From Adiantum capillus-veneris (lineage: Eukaryota > Streptophyta > Polypodiopsida > Polypodiales > Pteridaceae): 64,000 nt of DNA. Position 1 is the first letter of the stretch. Each line of letters begins with the position of its first letter. The position numbers and the translations under genes were made by a program. Below are positions 23,978 to 35,560 of the stretch, piece by piece. The stretch covers positions 37,024,781-37,088,780 of the forward strand of contig CM043960.1 in assembly GCA_014529385.2 (NCBI GenBank), in the 5' to 3' direction. The notes under the pieces are model-generated. The model made no database searches and was not told where the DNA came from. It saw only the letters and a list, made by a program, of their open reading frames with translations.

Positions 23978-26900
23978 ATGGCTGACAACAACAACACAGA
24001 TGTGCTCAAGATGTTTGCTGCTGAGGATAGGTTGGATGGGGACAACTACCCTATGTGGGCTTATATGATGCAACATGTTCTTGTGTCAAAGGGTGTCTAG
24101 AACATTGTGCAGGGCATTGATGTACGTCCTGGTTCTGAGGATGTAGGCGATGTTGAGGATGTTGCAGGTCTTGCTGCAAGGATTGCAGCTGTTAGAGTTG
24201 TTTTGCCTACGGCAGAACAAGCTCGTTGGGATGTTAAGGATGCGCAGGCTCATGCATTGATTGAGTTGTCTGTGAAGCGCACCATTGTTCCTCACATCCG
24301 TTCAGCAAAATCTGCAAAACAGGCTTGGGATATTTTAGCAGGTCTTTATGCAAGCTGCAATGAGGCTAAAATTGCTTTGCTGCGTAAAGAGTTGGAGTCG
24401 AAGATTATGCATGAGGAAGATGATATGGAAACTTTCCTTGCTAGTGTCAAGGATATCAATGAGCAGCTTATTTCTACAGGTGAAGTCATTTCAGACAGTT
24501 CCCTTGTGCAGACTTTTCTTGATGCCTTACCAGATTCCTACCAGACTTTTGCTAGTACTTGGAGACTGATGACCCAAGGAAATCCTGAAGTTGTCAAGTT
24601 TGATGCATTATGCACATTGCTGTTGCAAGAGTCACTTTCCAAAAAAACAGGACTAGGCAGCGTGCAGTTGTAAAGCATTGGCTTGCAACAGGGCAATTGC
24701 AGCCACTTCTTATGGTTCTTGCCGCGCTCTGTCGAGTGCAAAAAAGATTATGGTTCACTAGTGCCATACCTTATTTGCTCGGCTTATGCAGTATCTTCGT
24801 CTGGCAGTTCTGGTGATAAGGGCAAAAAGAAGATGCGTTGCCATTATTGTAAAGCCAATGATCACTTGATCAAGTCGTGTCCTAAGTTGAAGGCCAAAGA
24901 GGCTAAGAAGAAAGAGGGTGGTTCCACTGCAAATGCTGGTTCCACTACAAATGCAGCCATTGTTGAGTCTTCTGTGAAAGGAGACTATGTTGCTGATGTT
25001 GATGCAGAATGGGCTTTTAGCGCATAGTGCACTTACAATCCTGCTGTCCATGATGCATGCTTGTCAGTTGCTGCAGATTCACATGTGTGGTATTTCGACA
25101 GTGGTGCTACAAAGCACATTACCTCACATCGTGAATTGTTTACCTCTCTTGAGTCTGTCCCTCATGGGAATTCAATCACTTGTGCCAACAACGCCTCTTA
25201 TCCAGTTCAGGGAGTTGGAAAGATTGTGCTCACTGTTGCTAATGGCAGTTCCTTCACACTTGTTGATGCACTTTATGTACCTAGGATCAAGAGGAATCTC
25301 TTGTCTGTATCCGCACTTGCTAGACTTGGACTTGTAGTCAAATTTGTGGATGACAGATGTACAGTTCATGATCTCAGTTTTGGTGATGAAATTGTTGCAT
25401 CTGGGCTTTTGTGTCGTGGGCTGTATAAGCTCACTTTGTATGACAAGTGTGGACAAAACTTTGCAAATGCTGTTGCAGATTCAAGGGCTATTTCAGATGC
25501 AAAACTTTGGCATGCACGTTTTGGTCATCTGAATTTTGCCAGTTTGCTGCGTTTGCAAAAATCTGATATGGTTGCTTCTTTGCCACCTCTTGAAGCACCT
25601 GTCAAACATGTTTGTGAAGGCTGTATTTTGGGTAAGATGCAACGTTATAAGTTTCCAAAGGATGGTTCAGTTCAGGCCACATGCAGGTTGCAGCTTGTGC
25701 ATAGTGATGTTTGTGGGCCCATGCAAACTCCGTCCTTGGGCAATTACCTGTACTTCATGACTTTCATTGATGATTACTCCAGGCATGCATGGGTATTTCC
25801 GCTTAAAGCGAAGTCCGAAGTCTTTATGTGCTTCAAACAATTTCTGGCTATGGCTGAAAATGTCTCGAAATGTACTATGGGCACCCTCCATTCAGATCGA
25901 GGGGGGGAGTATATGTCTCATGAATTTAATGCATTTCTGGCTAGTCGTGGGATAAAACACCAATGTACAGTGCCTTATACACCTCAGCAAAATGGTGTTA
26001 CTGAGAGGAAAAATAGGTCATTGACGGAAATGGCACGATGTATGGTCAAAAGTCAAGCTTTACCGCATTCTTTTTGGCTTGAGGCCATCATGTGTGCCAC
26101 TTATGTACTTAACAGGTGTCCTACGAAAGCTTTGCAGTCTATTACTCCATATGAAGCATGGCATGATAGAAAACCTTCTATTGAGCACATGCGTGTTTTT
26201 GGCTGTTTGGCATATGCTTTGGTGCCACAAGTGCAGCGCAGAAAATTGGATGATAAGGCTGTCAAATGTATTTTTGTTGGTTATAGTGCTGAAAGCAAAG
26301 GTTACAGGTTGTATCATCCGCAAACAAAACGTATTCTAGTTTCTCGGGATGTAGTGTTTGTGGAAGATTCTGTTCAGCCCTTGTTGTCATGTACTAGAGA
26401 CAGTAATGTAAGCTCGCAGGACATTTATGACACTTTGTTGCCTCTTTTCAGTGGTGGAAATAAGAATGTAAGTTCCAATGAGGAAAATGTATAGCCTATG
26501 GGGGTTTCTGAAAATGTTTTAGATCAGCCTATTACTGATGCAGATGTACATGATGTACTTGATGAGGAAAGGGCTGAAAATGAGCAGGCTAGAGGTATGC
26601 CAAAATGGCTGGTGCACACTTTGCGTGACAGTAAATTGGATGCACCTTTGTCTAGTCGTACTCGTTCAGGCTCTCGCCATGCATCTTATGCATCAGATTG
26701 TTATGCTTTGGCTATGTCTAGTTTACATGATGTTGAGGAGCCTCTGTCTTTTGATGAAGCACAGAATTCAGAAAATTGGATGGCTTCCATGCAATCAGAA
26801 TATGATGCACTTATAGAAAATGACACATGGACTTTATGTGATTTGCCTCCTGGCAAAAAGGCCATTGGTACAAAGTGAGTTTACAAATTGAAACGCAAAC

Positions 26901-27898
26901 CGGATGGTGAGATCGATCGCCATAAGGCTCGACTTGTTGCAAAGGGTTATGCACAGCAAAAAGGCATAGATTATGAAGAGACTTTTGCTCCCACTTGTTG
27001 TATGACTACTGTGCGTTTTCTATGTGCATTGGTAGCTCATTTTGGTTGGGATGTACATCAATCAGACATTGTTACTGCTTTCTTGAATGGTGACATATTT
27101 GAGGAAGTTTATGTAACGCAGCCTCGCGGTTTTGTCATAAAAGGACAAGAGGACAAAGTGTGCAAATGTAACAAGGCTTTGTATGGGTTGAAGCAATCTC
27201 CTTGTGCTTGGTATGAGAAAGCTGACACTCATTTGGTCAAACAAGGCTTTCGTAACAGTCCAACAGAAAGCACATTGTATGTAAAGCGTGAGGGTGATGT
27301 ATTTCTCATCGTGGTTCTTTATGTTGATGATTTGCTGATCACTGGACCAAATGAGAGACATATTGCTGAATTTAAGGCTGATTTGAATGCTACTTTCAAG
27401 ATGAAAGATTTGGGGCTGTTGCATCATTATTTGAACATACAGTTTAAGCAGTGTGATGGTGGTATTGCCTTGTGTCAGAAAAGTTACATAGAGACATTGC
27501 TATGTAAGTTTGGACTTGAGGATTGCAAACCTATTGCCACTCCCATGGAAACAGGTTTGAAGTTGAGTCTACATGATGCTGGCGATCCTGCTGATGTCAC
27601 TCTTTACCAAACTGCTGTTGGCTGCCTCATTTATGTATGCAACACGAGGCCGGATATTCAGTTCTCACAAGTCAGCAGATTTATGCATAGCCCAGGGTCT
27701 AAGCATTGGCAGGCTGTCAAGAGAATTTTCTGCTACCTTAGTGGCACTTTACATCTTGGCTTGTTTTATCCCAAGGGGGGATCATTGCCGCCAGACTTAC
27801 ATGCTTTTTCGGACTCAGATTGGGCTGGTTGTTTTGACACGCAAGTGTCCACAAGTGGTTTTTGTTTCATGCTTGGCAATTCATGTATATCATGGTTG
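23978..27898 (+). pseudogene. copia C gag-pol polyprotein, main part
   Basis: One reading frame runs from ATG 23978 (MADNNNTDVLKMF) to the D insertion. In order: gag; zinc knuckle CHYCKANDHLIKSC near residue 287; protease FDSGATKH near 373; pre-integrase HARFGHLNF; integrase with HSDVCG (near 573), SDRGGEY and GVTERKNR as its Asp, Asp and Glu; reverse transcriptase with KARLVAKGYAQQ and YVDDL (near 1114); and the start of RNase H (SDSDWAG). There are no frameshifts, only five stops: TAG 24098, TAA 24671, TAG 25025, TAG 26492 and TGA 26876. With the part after D, the protein would be about 1430 residues, the usual copia length. It is the best copy for reading the family. Confidence 0.92.
27894..27898 (+). 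repeat. target-site duplication of copia D (left)
   Basis: GGTTG here and at 33180-33184 flank D. Removing D and one copy restores ISWLSKKQP in RNase H of copia C. Confidence 0.93.
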
Positions 27899-27943
27899 TG
27901 TTGGGGTATAAAGCCCAATGTGGTCGCCCAGGTAAGTGGGTGG
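27899..27943 (+). repeat. 45-bp remnant of the 5' LTR of copia D
   Basis: Identical to the first 45 bp of the 3' LTR (32988-33032). The next bases are unrelated to the LTR, so about 147 bp of the LTR is missing here although the outer end and target duplication are intact. Confidence 0.85.
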
Positions 27944-28914
27944 GCCGCCCGAAGGCCTCGGTGTTGTCAAAATTTCATTCTGAGGTCATCTCGGTCACCG
28001 TTCGGCTTCGACAAAGTTCTGCGCAGGCCATTTTCGACTACGTGGTCTCAGCGGGTGCAGATCCGACTCTACAAAGTTGGGATTTTTGGTCTACGACTGC
28101 AGGTGCTGAGGATATCGACACTCCCAGAGTGTTGATTTGTGGCTGTCTACACATCGAAGGACGGCTCACAGTTCTTGGAGGCGTGTCACATACGACGTGG
28201 GCGCATCTACACAGACTGTAGGCGACATCCACTAGTTAATCAGGTAGCTTGTGTTTGCTGCTTGATATTCCAGATTTCATCCTGACATTGCAGGTACTTC
28301 CACATGGGATGTATTGTCAGAGATGATGTATGTCTGTTGAGGGTTTGCTGGCTGTGAGTCACGCAGCAAACAACCGCCGCAGCGGTTACAGCATACAGTG
28401 GGAAATTTGTGGATGTATGACTTTGTGGGAAGTCTATGTACTGTGTGATTTACTACAGCCTTTGTTGAGGGTCGAGTGAGGTTTTATTGAGCTGGGGGAT
28501 TCTCGAATGTTGAGATCCTTTCGGTGATACAGGTCTTGGAGCGATCCCTCGAGCACCCTTAGATAGGCAGCTAGGATGTATTGACTGTGAGTTAGACAGT
28601 TGGGATTGCATCTTTGCTTTACTGCCGTTGAGGCATTGTCGCAGTCTATGCTTACAGGACAGTGACAGGACAGTCAGAGACAGTACATGTGCAGGACAGA
28701 TTTACCCACAGCTTACAATGTTAGAGAGACAGTGTTTTTTGGTCTGTTTTTTAGTACACCAGAGCCATTTTACAAAGGAGACTCTACCGAAATTTATGCA
28801 GAATCTGAAGCTTTCTTGGTTCATTTGACAGGTTGATATTGGTTCAGAGGTCAGTTTACAGGGGAAACTCTGCCGAATTTTTCCCAGGAAAGTAAACTAC
28901 TGTGAAGCGTAGCT
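27944..28914 (+). other. untranslated leader of copia D
   Basis: 971 bp without a convincing frame between the LTR remnant and the gag ATG. GATATTGGTTCAGAGG near 28833-28848 loosely resembles a copia primer site (TGGTATCAGAG with a base missing), but it is far from the LTR remnant and not convincing. The long leader is as expected for packaging and untranslated sequence. Confidence 0.5.
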
Positions 28915-30216
28915 ATGGCTGGATCACAGGACACTGCTCTTTACAACATCAAGAAGCTGGATGGAACCAATTTCCCATTGTGGAAGTAGCAGATTTGGCA
29001 CGTGTTGGTACAAAAGAAGCAGATAAAACCTATAAAGCTCAAGGGGATAAAACCAGAAGATATGGACAAAGATGAATGGAGCGAAATGGATGGATTGGCA
29101 CTTTCTACCATTATGCTGACTTTGGCAGAAAGCGTTTACTTCAATGTAGCAGACGAGATGTCGGCTTATCAAGCATGGTTAAAGCTGAGTGATCTTTATG
29201 AGAAGCAAAGTGCAGCGTCACAGGTATACTGGCTTAAGAAGCTTGTTGACTTGAAGATGAAAGAAGGGACACCTATGTCCAATCATCTGAATGAATTCAA
29301 CACAATCTATAGTCAGTTGTCAGCTCAAGGTGTCAAGTTTGATGAACCTGTTAGAGCTATGTTCCTGTTGATCACATTGCCGGAAAGTTGGGACACTTTT
29401 CGCACAGCTTTGAGTAATTCTGCACCTCCAGATGGTTTGAACATAGCACGTGTAGAAGGAAGTCTGCTTACTGAAGAAACCAATAGAAAGACAATGCACA
29501 AAGGCAAAGGAACAGCCTTAGTTGTCAGGGAAAGGACCAAAGAAAAGTACAAAGGTGGAAAGAGGAATCAGTCTCGTAGCAAGTCCCGCAGTGCTAAAGG
29601 CAAGAGTGACATAGAATGCTACCATTGTGGCAAGAAGGGTCACATGAAAAGAGACTGCAGAGAATGGAAAGCAGAAAAAGGCAAAGAGAAAGCTAAAGAC
29701 CATGGTGAGAAGAACAAGTCCTCAGTGAAGATTCAAGAAATAAATGTGACAAACACTGTTGCAGAGGATGACAGTCTAGTGTCAGGAGACATCTACTTCT
29801 TGAAGAATACACTGGACTCAGCTCTTCTTACAGCATCTGATGGAAATGCACTGAGTGACTGGATTATAGACTCAGGGGCATCACTTCATGTGTCTCCAAA
29901 CAAGGAGTGGTTTACCTCTTATGTGACCACTAAAGATCATGTTCGGCTAGGCAATGGGCAGACATGTGAGATCTTAGGTGTTGGAGATGTTCAATTGAAG
30001 TTTCAGAATGGCTCTTCTTTTACGCTGAAGAATGTGAGACATGTTCCCGCAATTACAAAGAGCTTGATCAGCACAGGTTTACTTGATGATGCTGGCTACG
30101 TCACCACTTTTGGACAGAACATGTGGAAGATATCCAAGGGTTCTATGACAGTAGCACATGGAGTAAAGTCTAGAGGACTTTACATGATTTATGTATCAAA
30201 TGTCTCTAAAATGTAA
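28915..30216 (+). pseudogene. copia D gag and protease ORF
   Basis: ATG at 28915 opens MAGSQDTALYNIKKLDG, and TAG at 28987 interrupts after FPLWK. The same frame then stays open to TAA at 30214. It shows a Gag/UBN2-type capsid region (YQAWLKLSDLYEKQSA, then LLITLPESWDTF), an Arg, Lys and Ser-rich stretch, the zinc knuckle CYHCGKKGHMKRDC near residue 234 and the protease site WIIDSGASLHVSP near 318. After 30216 the frame is wrong for about 95 bp: the pre-integrase motif FWHSQLGHMSKKGM is in another frame before the original frame returns. Two compensating frameshifts and one stop therefore separate this from the downstream ORF. Confidence 0.92.
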
Positions 30217-30312
30217 TCAATGTTAACCGAGTAGAGCCGAACGTTTCTTTCTGGCATAGCCAGTTAGGACATATGTCCAAGAAGGGAATGGAAATCTTGT
30301 CTCATTGTTTAT

Positions 30313-32898
30313 TTGCCTGGCTTTTCATTTAATGATTTTGAATTCTGTGAACATTGTCTGTATGGTAAGCAAACACAGCAACCACATAAGCATAGAAGCA
30401 GTAGAAGAGATACACAGTTGGCACTTGTTCATAGTGATTTGTGTGGACCTATGCCTAACCTATCTCTAGGGGGAGCTTCTTACTTTATGACATTTATAGA
30501 TGATTACTCGAGGAAAGTATGGGTTTACTTTCTCAAGCACAAGGATGAAGCGTTTAGTGTTTTCAAAACGTTTGTGACACTTGTGGAGAATCAGAGTGGC
30601 AAGAAGCTTAAATGCTTACGCACTGACAATGGTGGAGAGTATGTTTCAAAGGCCTTTCAGGACTTTTGTGAGTCAAAAGGTATAAAACGTGAACTTACTG
30701 CTCCTTACAATCCTCCTCAAAATGGTGTTGCTGAGAGGATGAATAGGACCATACAAGAGAAGGTCAGAAGTATGTTGTCTAATGCACAGCTGCCAAATGG
30801 GTTTTGGGTTGAAGCTGTATCAACAGCTGTTCATCTTGTAAATAGATCTCCTAGCAAGGTTTTGCACAAGGATTCAGTGCCAGAGATGGTATGGTCAGGC
30901 AAAATGCCCTCATACAAGCATCTCAGAGTCTTTGGCTGTGAGGCATATACTCACGTTCCAAAGGAATTTAGGAACAAACTTGAGCCAAAGAGTAGAAAGT
31001 GCATCTTTCTAAGCTATGGTAATTCTGGTGAGATGGGGTACAGACTTTGGGATCCCGAATCCAGAAAGGTTGTCCGCAGCAATGATGTTCACTTTAATGA
31101 ATCCAAATATCATTCTAAACCAGAGAGGAGTGAGGAGATTAGAAGAGTTGTCTTCCAAGAAGATGGACCTGCACGTGCAAGACAAAATGTCAGGGGTCAA
31201 GAGGAGCAAGGACAGGATAGAGTGGAACCACAGGTTGTGGCTGAGCCTGAGCCTGAGCCACCTATTGTGCGTAGATCTGGACGTGTCACGCGACCTCCTG
31301 ATAGGTTTGTTCCATCTATGAACTATGTCATGTTGACTGATTGCAATGAGCCTTCATGTTACAAGGAAGCAGTGCAAATGAAGGACTCCGGGAATTGGCA
31401 ATTGGCCATGCAGTCAGAGATAGCTCTGCATAAAAACAAGACATGGAAGCTAGTTAAATTACCACAGGGCAAAATGGCTCTACCTTGTAAATGGGTTTAC
31501 AGGTATAAGATCACCGCTCATGATAGTCAGCCAAAGTACAAAGCAAGGCTTGTTGCCAAGGGCTTTAAGCAAGAACAAGGCATTGACTTTGATGAAGTCT
31601 TCTCTCCGGTGGTCAAGATGACTACATTGAGATGCTTTCTTGCATTGGTTGCCATATTAGATTTGGTGTTGCACCAAATGGATGTCAAGACAGCGTTCTT
31701 GCATGGTGATTTAGATGTGGAAATTTACATGCAGCAGCCAGAAGGGTTTGTTGAGAAAGGCAAGGAAGATTGGGTATGCCAGTTGTTAAAGAGTCTTTAT
31801 GGCTTAAAACAATCACCGAGGGCATGGTACCATAAATTCCACAAGTTTATGCTTTCTCAAGGCTACAAACGTAGTGAGTTCGATCATTGTCTATATACAA
31901 AGAAGGCTAAGGATGGTAGTTGGCTGATCCTTATTTTGTATGTGGATGACATGTTGATTGCTGGCAAGCACTTGGAAGAAATTTCAGCTTTGAAGTCAAA
32001 GATGGCAAAATCGTTTGACATGAAAGACATGGGTGAGGCAAGTCATATACTTGGTATACGCATTGAGAGAGATAGATCAAAGAAGTTGATTTGGTTATCT
32101 CAAACAGAGTATATTGACAAGGTTTTGCAACATTTCAATATGGAGAAGGGAAAGGCACCGAGTGTTCCATTGCCACCATATGTGAAACTTAGCAAACAAG
32201 ATTGTCCTGTGTCTGAGGAAGAACAGGCTGAAATGGATAAGATTCCATATGCGTCTGCAGTGGGTAGTTTGATGTATGCAATGATTGCTACTCGCCCAGA
32301 CATTGCATTTGCAGTGGGAGTAGTAAGTCGATACATGTCAAACCCACGCAAGAAACATTGGGAGGCAGTGAAAGGAATATTGAGATACCTGAAAGCTACA
32401 AAGAGTATGCGTATATGCTATGGGAGTCAGGAGCTAAGTGTAAAGGGTTTTACAGACTCAGATTATGCAGGTGACTTAGACAACGGAAGGTCTACGTCAG
32501 GGTATGTCTTTACATTGGCGAGTGGAGCAGTATCATGGCGTTCTAGATTACAAGATTGTGTTACTCAGTCTACTACAGAGGCTGAATATGTTGCAGCATC
32601 AGAGGCATGCAAAGAATCAATTTGGCTTAATCGACTAGTAACAGATTTGGGAATCAAAGAAGAGATGCCTGTGTTATATTGTGATAGTCAAAGTGCTATA
32701 CAATTGGCTCGCAATCCAGTTTATCACTCAAAGACAAAGCATGTGGATGTGAAGTATCATTTCATCAGGGAAATGCTCAAGGATAAGCAACTTCAGCTTG
32801 TCAAAGTTCACACCACAGAAAATCCTGTTGATCTACTTACAAAAGGACTTCCCTCAGAGAGCTTTGCGCATTTTCGCAAGCAGTTAGGTGTAGGGTAG
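30313..32898 (+). pseudogene. copia D integrase, reverse transcriptase and RNase H ORF
   Basis: An 861-codon uninterrupted frame in the same frame as the gag ORF, ending TAG at 32896. Order: end of the pre-integrase zinc site (CEHCLYGKQ); integrase core with LVHSDLCGP, RTDNGGEY and GVAERMNR as Asp, Asp and Glu; a Pro and Glu-rich linker (near residues 300-320); reverse transcriptase with KARLVAKGFKQEQG, LYGLKQSPRAW and YVDDML near residue 543; and RNase H with TDSDYAGD, TEAEYVAA and CDSQSA. All catalytic acidic residues are present. Only the upstream lesions prevent a full polyprotein. It is the longest intact frame in the cluster and implies a young insertion. Confidence 0.94.
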
Positions 32899-32987
32899 TA
32901 CATCACTTCTCTACATCTCTTGTATATTAGCTTGTATAGTAGCTTCTCTCACACTTAAAGTACCACATTGGACTTTAAGTGGGAGGT

Positions 32988-33179
32988 TGTTGGGGTATAA
33001 AGCCCAATGTGGTCGCCCAGGTAAGTGGGTGGCCCCCCAGGTATGTACACATATTCTTTTGTTAAAACCTAATAAGAACTCACTAGGCTCTACACATTGC
33101 AGTAGAGCGAGTTCACCATATCGTCGTGCTCTTCTTCTCGCACTCTCTCTCGCGTCACACTTCCACTCGTACTCCTTCA
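32988..33179 (+). repeat. 3' LTR of copia D
   Basis: 192 bp, TGTTGGGG...CCTTCA, preceded by the purine-rich AAGTGGGAGG. GGTATAAAGCC near the start is a TATA-like motif. It ends exactly at the GGTTG target duplication. Confidence 0.88.
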
Positions 33180-33184
33180 GGTTG
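33180..33184 (+). repeat. target-site duplication of copia D (right)
   Basis: GGTTG, matching 27894-27898. Confidence 0.93.
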
Positions 33185-33556
33185 AGCAAGAAGCAACCTA
33201 CTGTGGCCACTTCGAGTTGTGAGGCTGAGTACAGGGCAGTCTTCATAGCTACGGTTGAGTGTGTATGGCTCAGACGCCTTATGGTTGATTTGGGTGTTGG
33301 ACAGGACACTGCCAACACTATCTACACTAACAGTCAGAGCGCATTGGCAATTGCGAGGAACCCAGTTTTTCATGCTCGCACAAAGCACATTGAGGTGCAT
33401 TACCACTATGTCAGGGAGAGGCTCTCAGCAGGAGAGATCAGCTTGGCTTATGTGCCAACATAGGACAACCTTGCAGATCTTTTCACAAAGGCATTGTCTC
33501 GTGAGAAGCTTGAAGCTTTCCGCAAAGCTTTGGGCTTACTCCCCTTTGTGGACTGA
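33185..33556 (+). pseudogene. copia C RNase H, continuation after D
   Basis: The frame of copy C resumes with SKKQPTVATSSCEAEYRAVF, runs through FHARTKHIEVHYHYVRE and DNLADLFTKALS, and ends LGLLPFVD with TGA at 33554. TAG at 33461 replaces a Gln codon that copy A still has as CAG. The motif that normally carries the third catalytic Asp reads YTNSQSA, that is Asn in place of Asp. Apart from that it is a complete C-terminus. Confidence 0.92.
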
Positions 33557-33621
33557 TCCTGTCCTCAGGGCATGGCACTTCGCTTTACTCATGTGCCAGC
33601 TCTCGTTCACCGCATCACTCC

Positions 33622-33630
33622 AGGGGGGAT
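33622..33630 (+). promoter_or_regulatory. polypurine tract of copia C
   Basis: AGGGGGGAT one base before the 3' LTR; the plus-strand primer site. Copy A has the same tract. Confidence 0.85.
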
Positions 33631-33631
33631 T

Positions 33632-33858
33632 TGTTACCATATACATGTGGTAGTGATGTGTGTGAACACACTAGGACCGCCGGGGCATTTTTTCCCTCTT
33701 TAGGAGGTTTTTTCCCCCGTGCATTGTATATACGCCCATCACTCTAGGGCTATCTATCTTTCCATTGCACACTAAGTAACAAACTCTCTATTGTGTGCCT
33801 TGAGTTTCCTTCGTCTTCTCCAAGCTGTGTGTGTTTCTCTGCAACCCTAATTCCAACA
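33632..33858 (+). repeat. 3' LTR of copia C
   Basis: 227 bp, three transitions from the 5' LTR and no length change. Confidence 0.95.
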
Positions 33859-33863
33859 ACATG
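33859..33863 (+). repeat. target-site duplication of copia C (right)
   Basis: ACATG, matching 23384-23388. Confidence 0.92.
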
Positions 33864-35313
33864 CACTTTATGTGATTTGCCTCCTGGCAAAAAGCTCATT
33901 GGTACGAAGTGGGTTTACAAGTTGAAACGTAAGGCGGATGGTGAGATTGATCACTATAAGGCTCGACTTGTTGCAAAAGGCTATGCACATCAGAGAGGCA
34001 TAGATTATGAAGAGACTTTTTCTCTCACTTGTTGTATGACTATTGTGGGTTTTCTATGTGCATTGGCAACTCATCTTGGTTGGATCTTGGTTGGGATATA
34101 CATCAATCAGACATTGTTACTTCTTTCTTGAATGGTACATATTTGAGGAAATTTATGTAACGCAACCTCATGATTTTGTCAACAAAGGACAAGAGGATAA
34201 AGTGTGCAAATGTAAGAAATCTTTGTATGGGTTGAAGCAACGTGCTTGGTATGCGAAAGCTGACACTCATTTGGTCAAACGAGGCTTTTGTAACAGTCCC
34301 ACGAAAAGCACTTTGTATGTAAAGTGTGAGGGTGATGTACTTCTCATCGTTCTTCTATATGTGGATGATTTGCTGATCACTAGTCCGAATGAAGCACATA
34401 TTTTTGAATTTAAGACTAATTTGAATGCTACTTTCAAGATGAAATATTTGGGGCTCTTGCATCATTACTTGGGCATACATTTTAAGCAGTGTGATGGTGG
34501 TATTGCTTGTATTTCCTTGTGTTAGACAAGTTGAATAGAGACATTGCTATGTAAGTTTGGACTTGAGAATTGAAAACCTATTGCCACTCCCATGGAAACA
34601 AGTTTGAAATTGATTCTTCATGATGTTGGTGATCCTATCGATGTCACTATTTACCAAATTATTGTTGGATGCCTTATTTATGTATGCAATACAAGACCGG
34701 ATATTCAGTTTCCAGTCTCATAGGTCAACAAATTTATGCATAGCCTAGGGTCTAAGCATTGGCAGGCTATCAAGAAAAATTTTCGCTACTTGAGTGGCAC
34801 TTTACATCTTGGCTTGTTTTATCCCAAGGGGATATCATTACCGCCATATTTACATGCTTTTTTGGACTCAGATTGGGCTGGTTGTTTTGACACGCGAGTG
34901 TCCATGAGTGATTTTTGTTTCATGCTTGACAGTTCATGCATATCATGGTTGAGCAAGAAGAAATTTACTATCGCCACTTCTAGTTGTGAGACTGAGTATA
35001 TGGCAGTCTTCACAACTACCATTGAGTGTGTATGGCTCAGACACCTTATGGATGATTTGGGTGTTGGACATGACACTGCCAACATCATCTACATGATAGT
35101 TAGAGCGCATTGGTAGTTGCAAGGGACCCAATTTTTCATGCTCGCACAAATCACATTGAGGTGCATTGTAGAGAGAGACTCGCAACAAAAGAGATCAACT
35201 TGGCTTATGTGCCAACATAGGACAACCTTGCAGATCTTTTCACAAAGGTGTTGTCTCGTGAGAAGTTCAGAGCTTTTCGCAAAGCTTTGGGTTTACTCCC
35301 CTTTCTGGAATGA
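33864..35313 (+). pseudogene. copia B pol, second part (reverse transcriptase and RNase H)
   Basis: The copia B frame resumes with TLCDLPPGKK and WVYKLKRKADGEIDH, continues through KARLVAKGYAHQRG, a frameshift near 34085, LYGLKQRAWY (two residues shorter than copy C), YVDDLL near 34362, stops near 34525-34560, and the RNase H parts LDSDWAG, SSCETEYMAVF and a shifted DS-stop-SA. It ends FLE with TGA at 35311. The level of damage is much higher than in C, as expected for the older host of the nest. Confidence 0.85.
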
Positions 35314-35463
35314 TCCTATCCTTAGGGCATGGCACTTCCCTATACTCTATGTGCCAGCTCTCGTTATCGCATCACTCCCATGGGGATTTGTTACCATATA
35401 CATGTGGTAGCGATGTGTGTGAACACACGTAGGAAGGTTGGGCCATTTTTTCCCTCACTATGT

Positions 35464-35504
35464 CCCCCCCCCCCCCCCCCCCCCCCCCCTGCCCCCCCCC
35501 CCCT
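35464..35504 (+). repeat. poly(C) expansion inside copia B LTR
   Basis: 27 C, then TG, then 12 C, at the place where other LTRs of the family have five C. Homopolymer length here may also be a sequencing or assembly artefact. Confidence 0.9.
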
Positions 35505-35560
35505 GCATTGTATATGTGCCCATCACTCTAGGTCTATCTTATATTTTCATTGCACACTAA

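Larger units (their letters stand above)
27899..33179 (+). mobile_element. Ty1/copia retrotransposon copy D, different family, nested in C
   Basis: The 5281-bp element has GGTTG target duplications, gag-pol in copia order, a polypurine tract and a 192-bp 3' LTR. It is not the A/B/C family: its LTR starts TGTTGGGGTATAAAGCCC and its proteins differ throughout. The integrase/reverse transcriptase style (LVHSDLCGPM, RTDNGGEY, YVDDML) looks like the Tork/Tnt1 side of copia. That placement is by eye. The 5' LTR survives only as 45 bp. Confidence 0.93.
23389..33858 (+). mobile_element. Ty1/copia retrotransposon copy C, nested in B and carrying D
   Basis: It is complete: 227-bp LTRs at both ends, a perfect tRNA-iMet primer site, a polypurine tract, and a 5-bp target duplication ACATG. 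Without D and its duplication it is 5184 bp, a normal copia size. The two LTRs differ at three positions, all transitions, so insertion was fairly recent compared with B. Element D lies inside its RNase H region. Confidence 0.95.

Noticed and set aside
27899-28914. Copia D leader as a full 936-bp LTR
   Set aside because: Only the first 45 bp match the 3' LTR, and the 3' LTR itself ends cleanly at the target duplication with a TG...CA structure.
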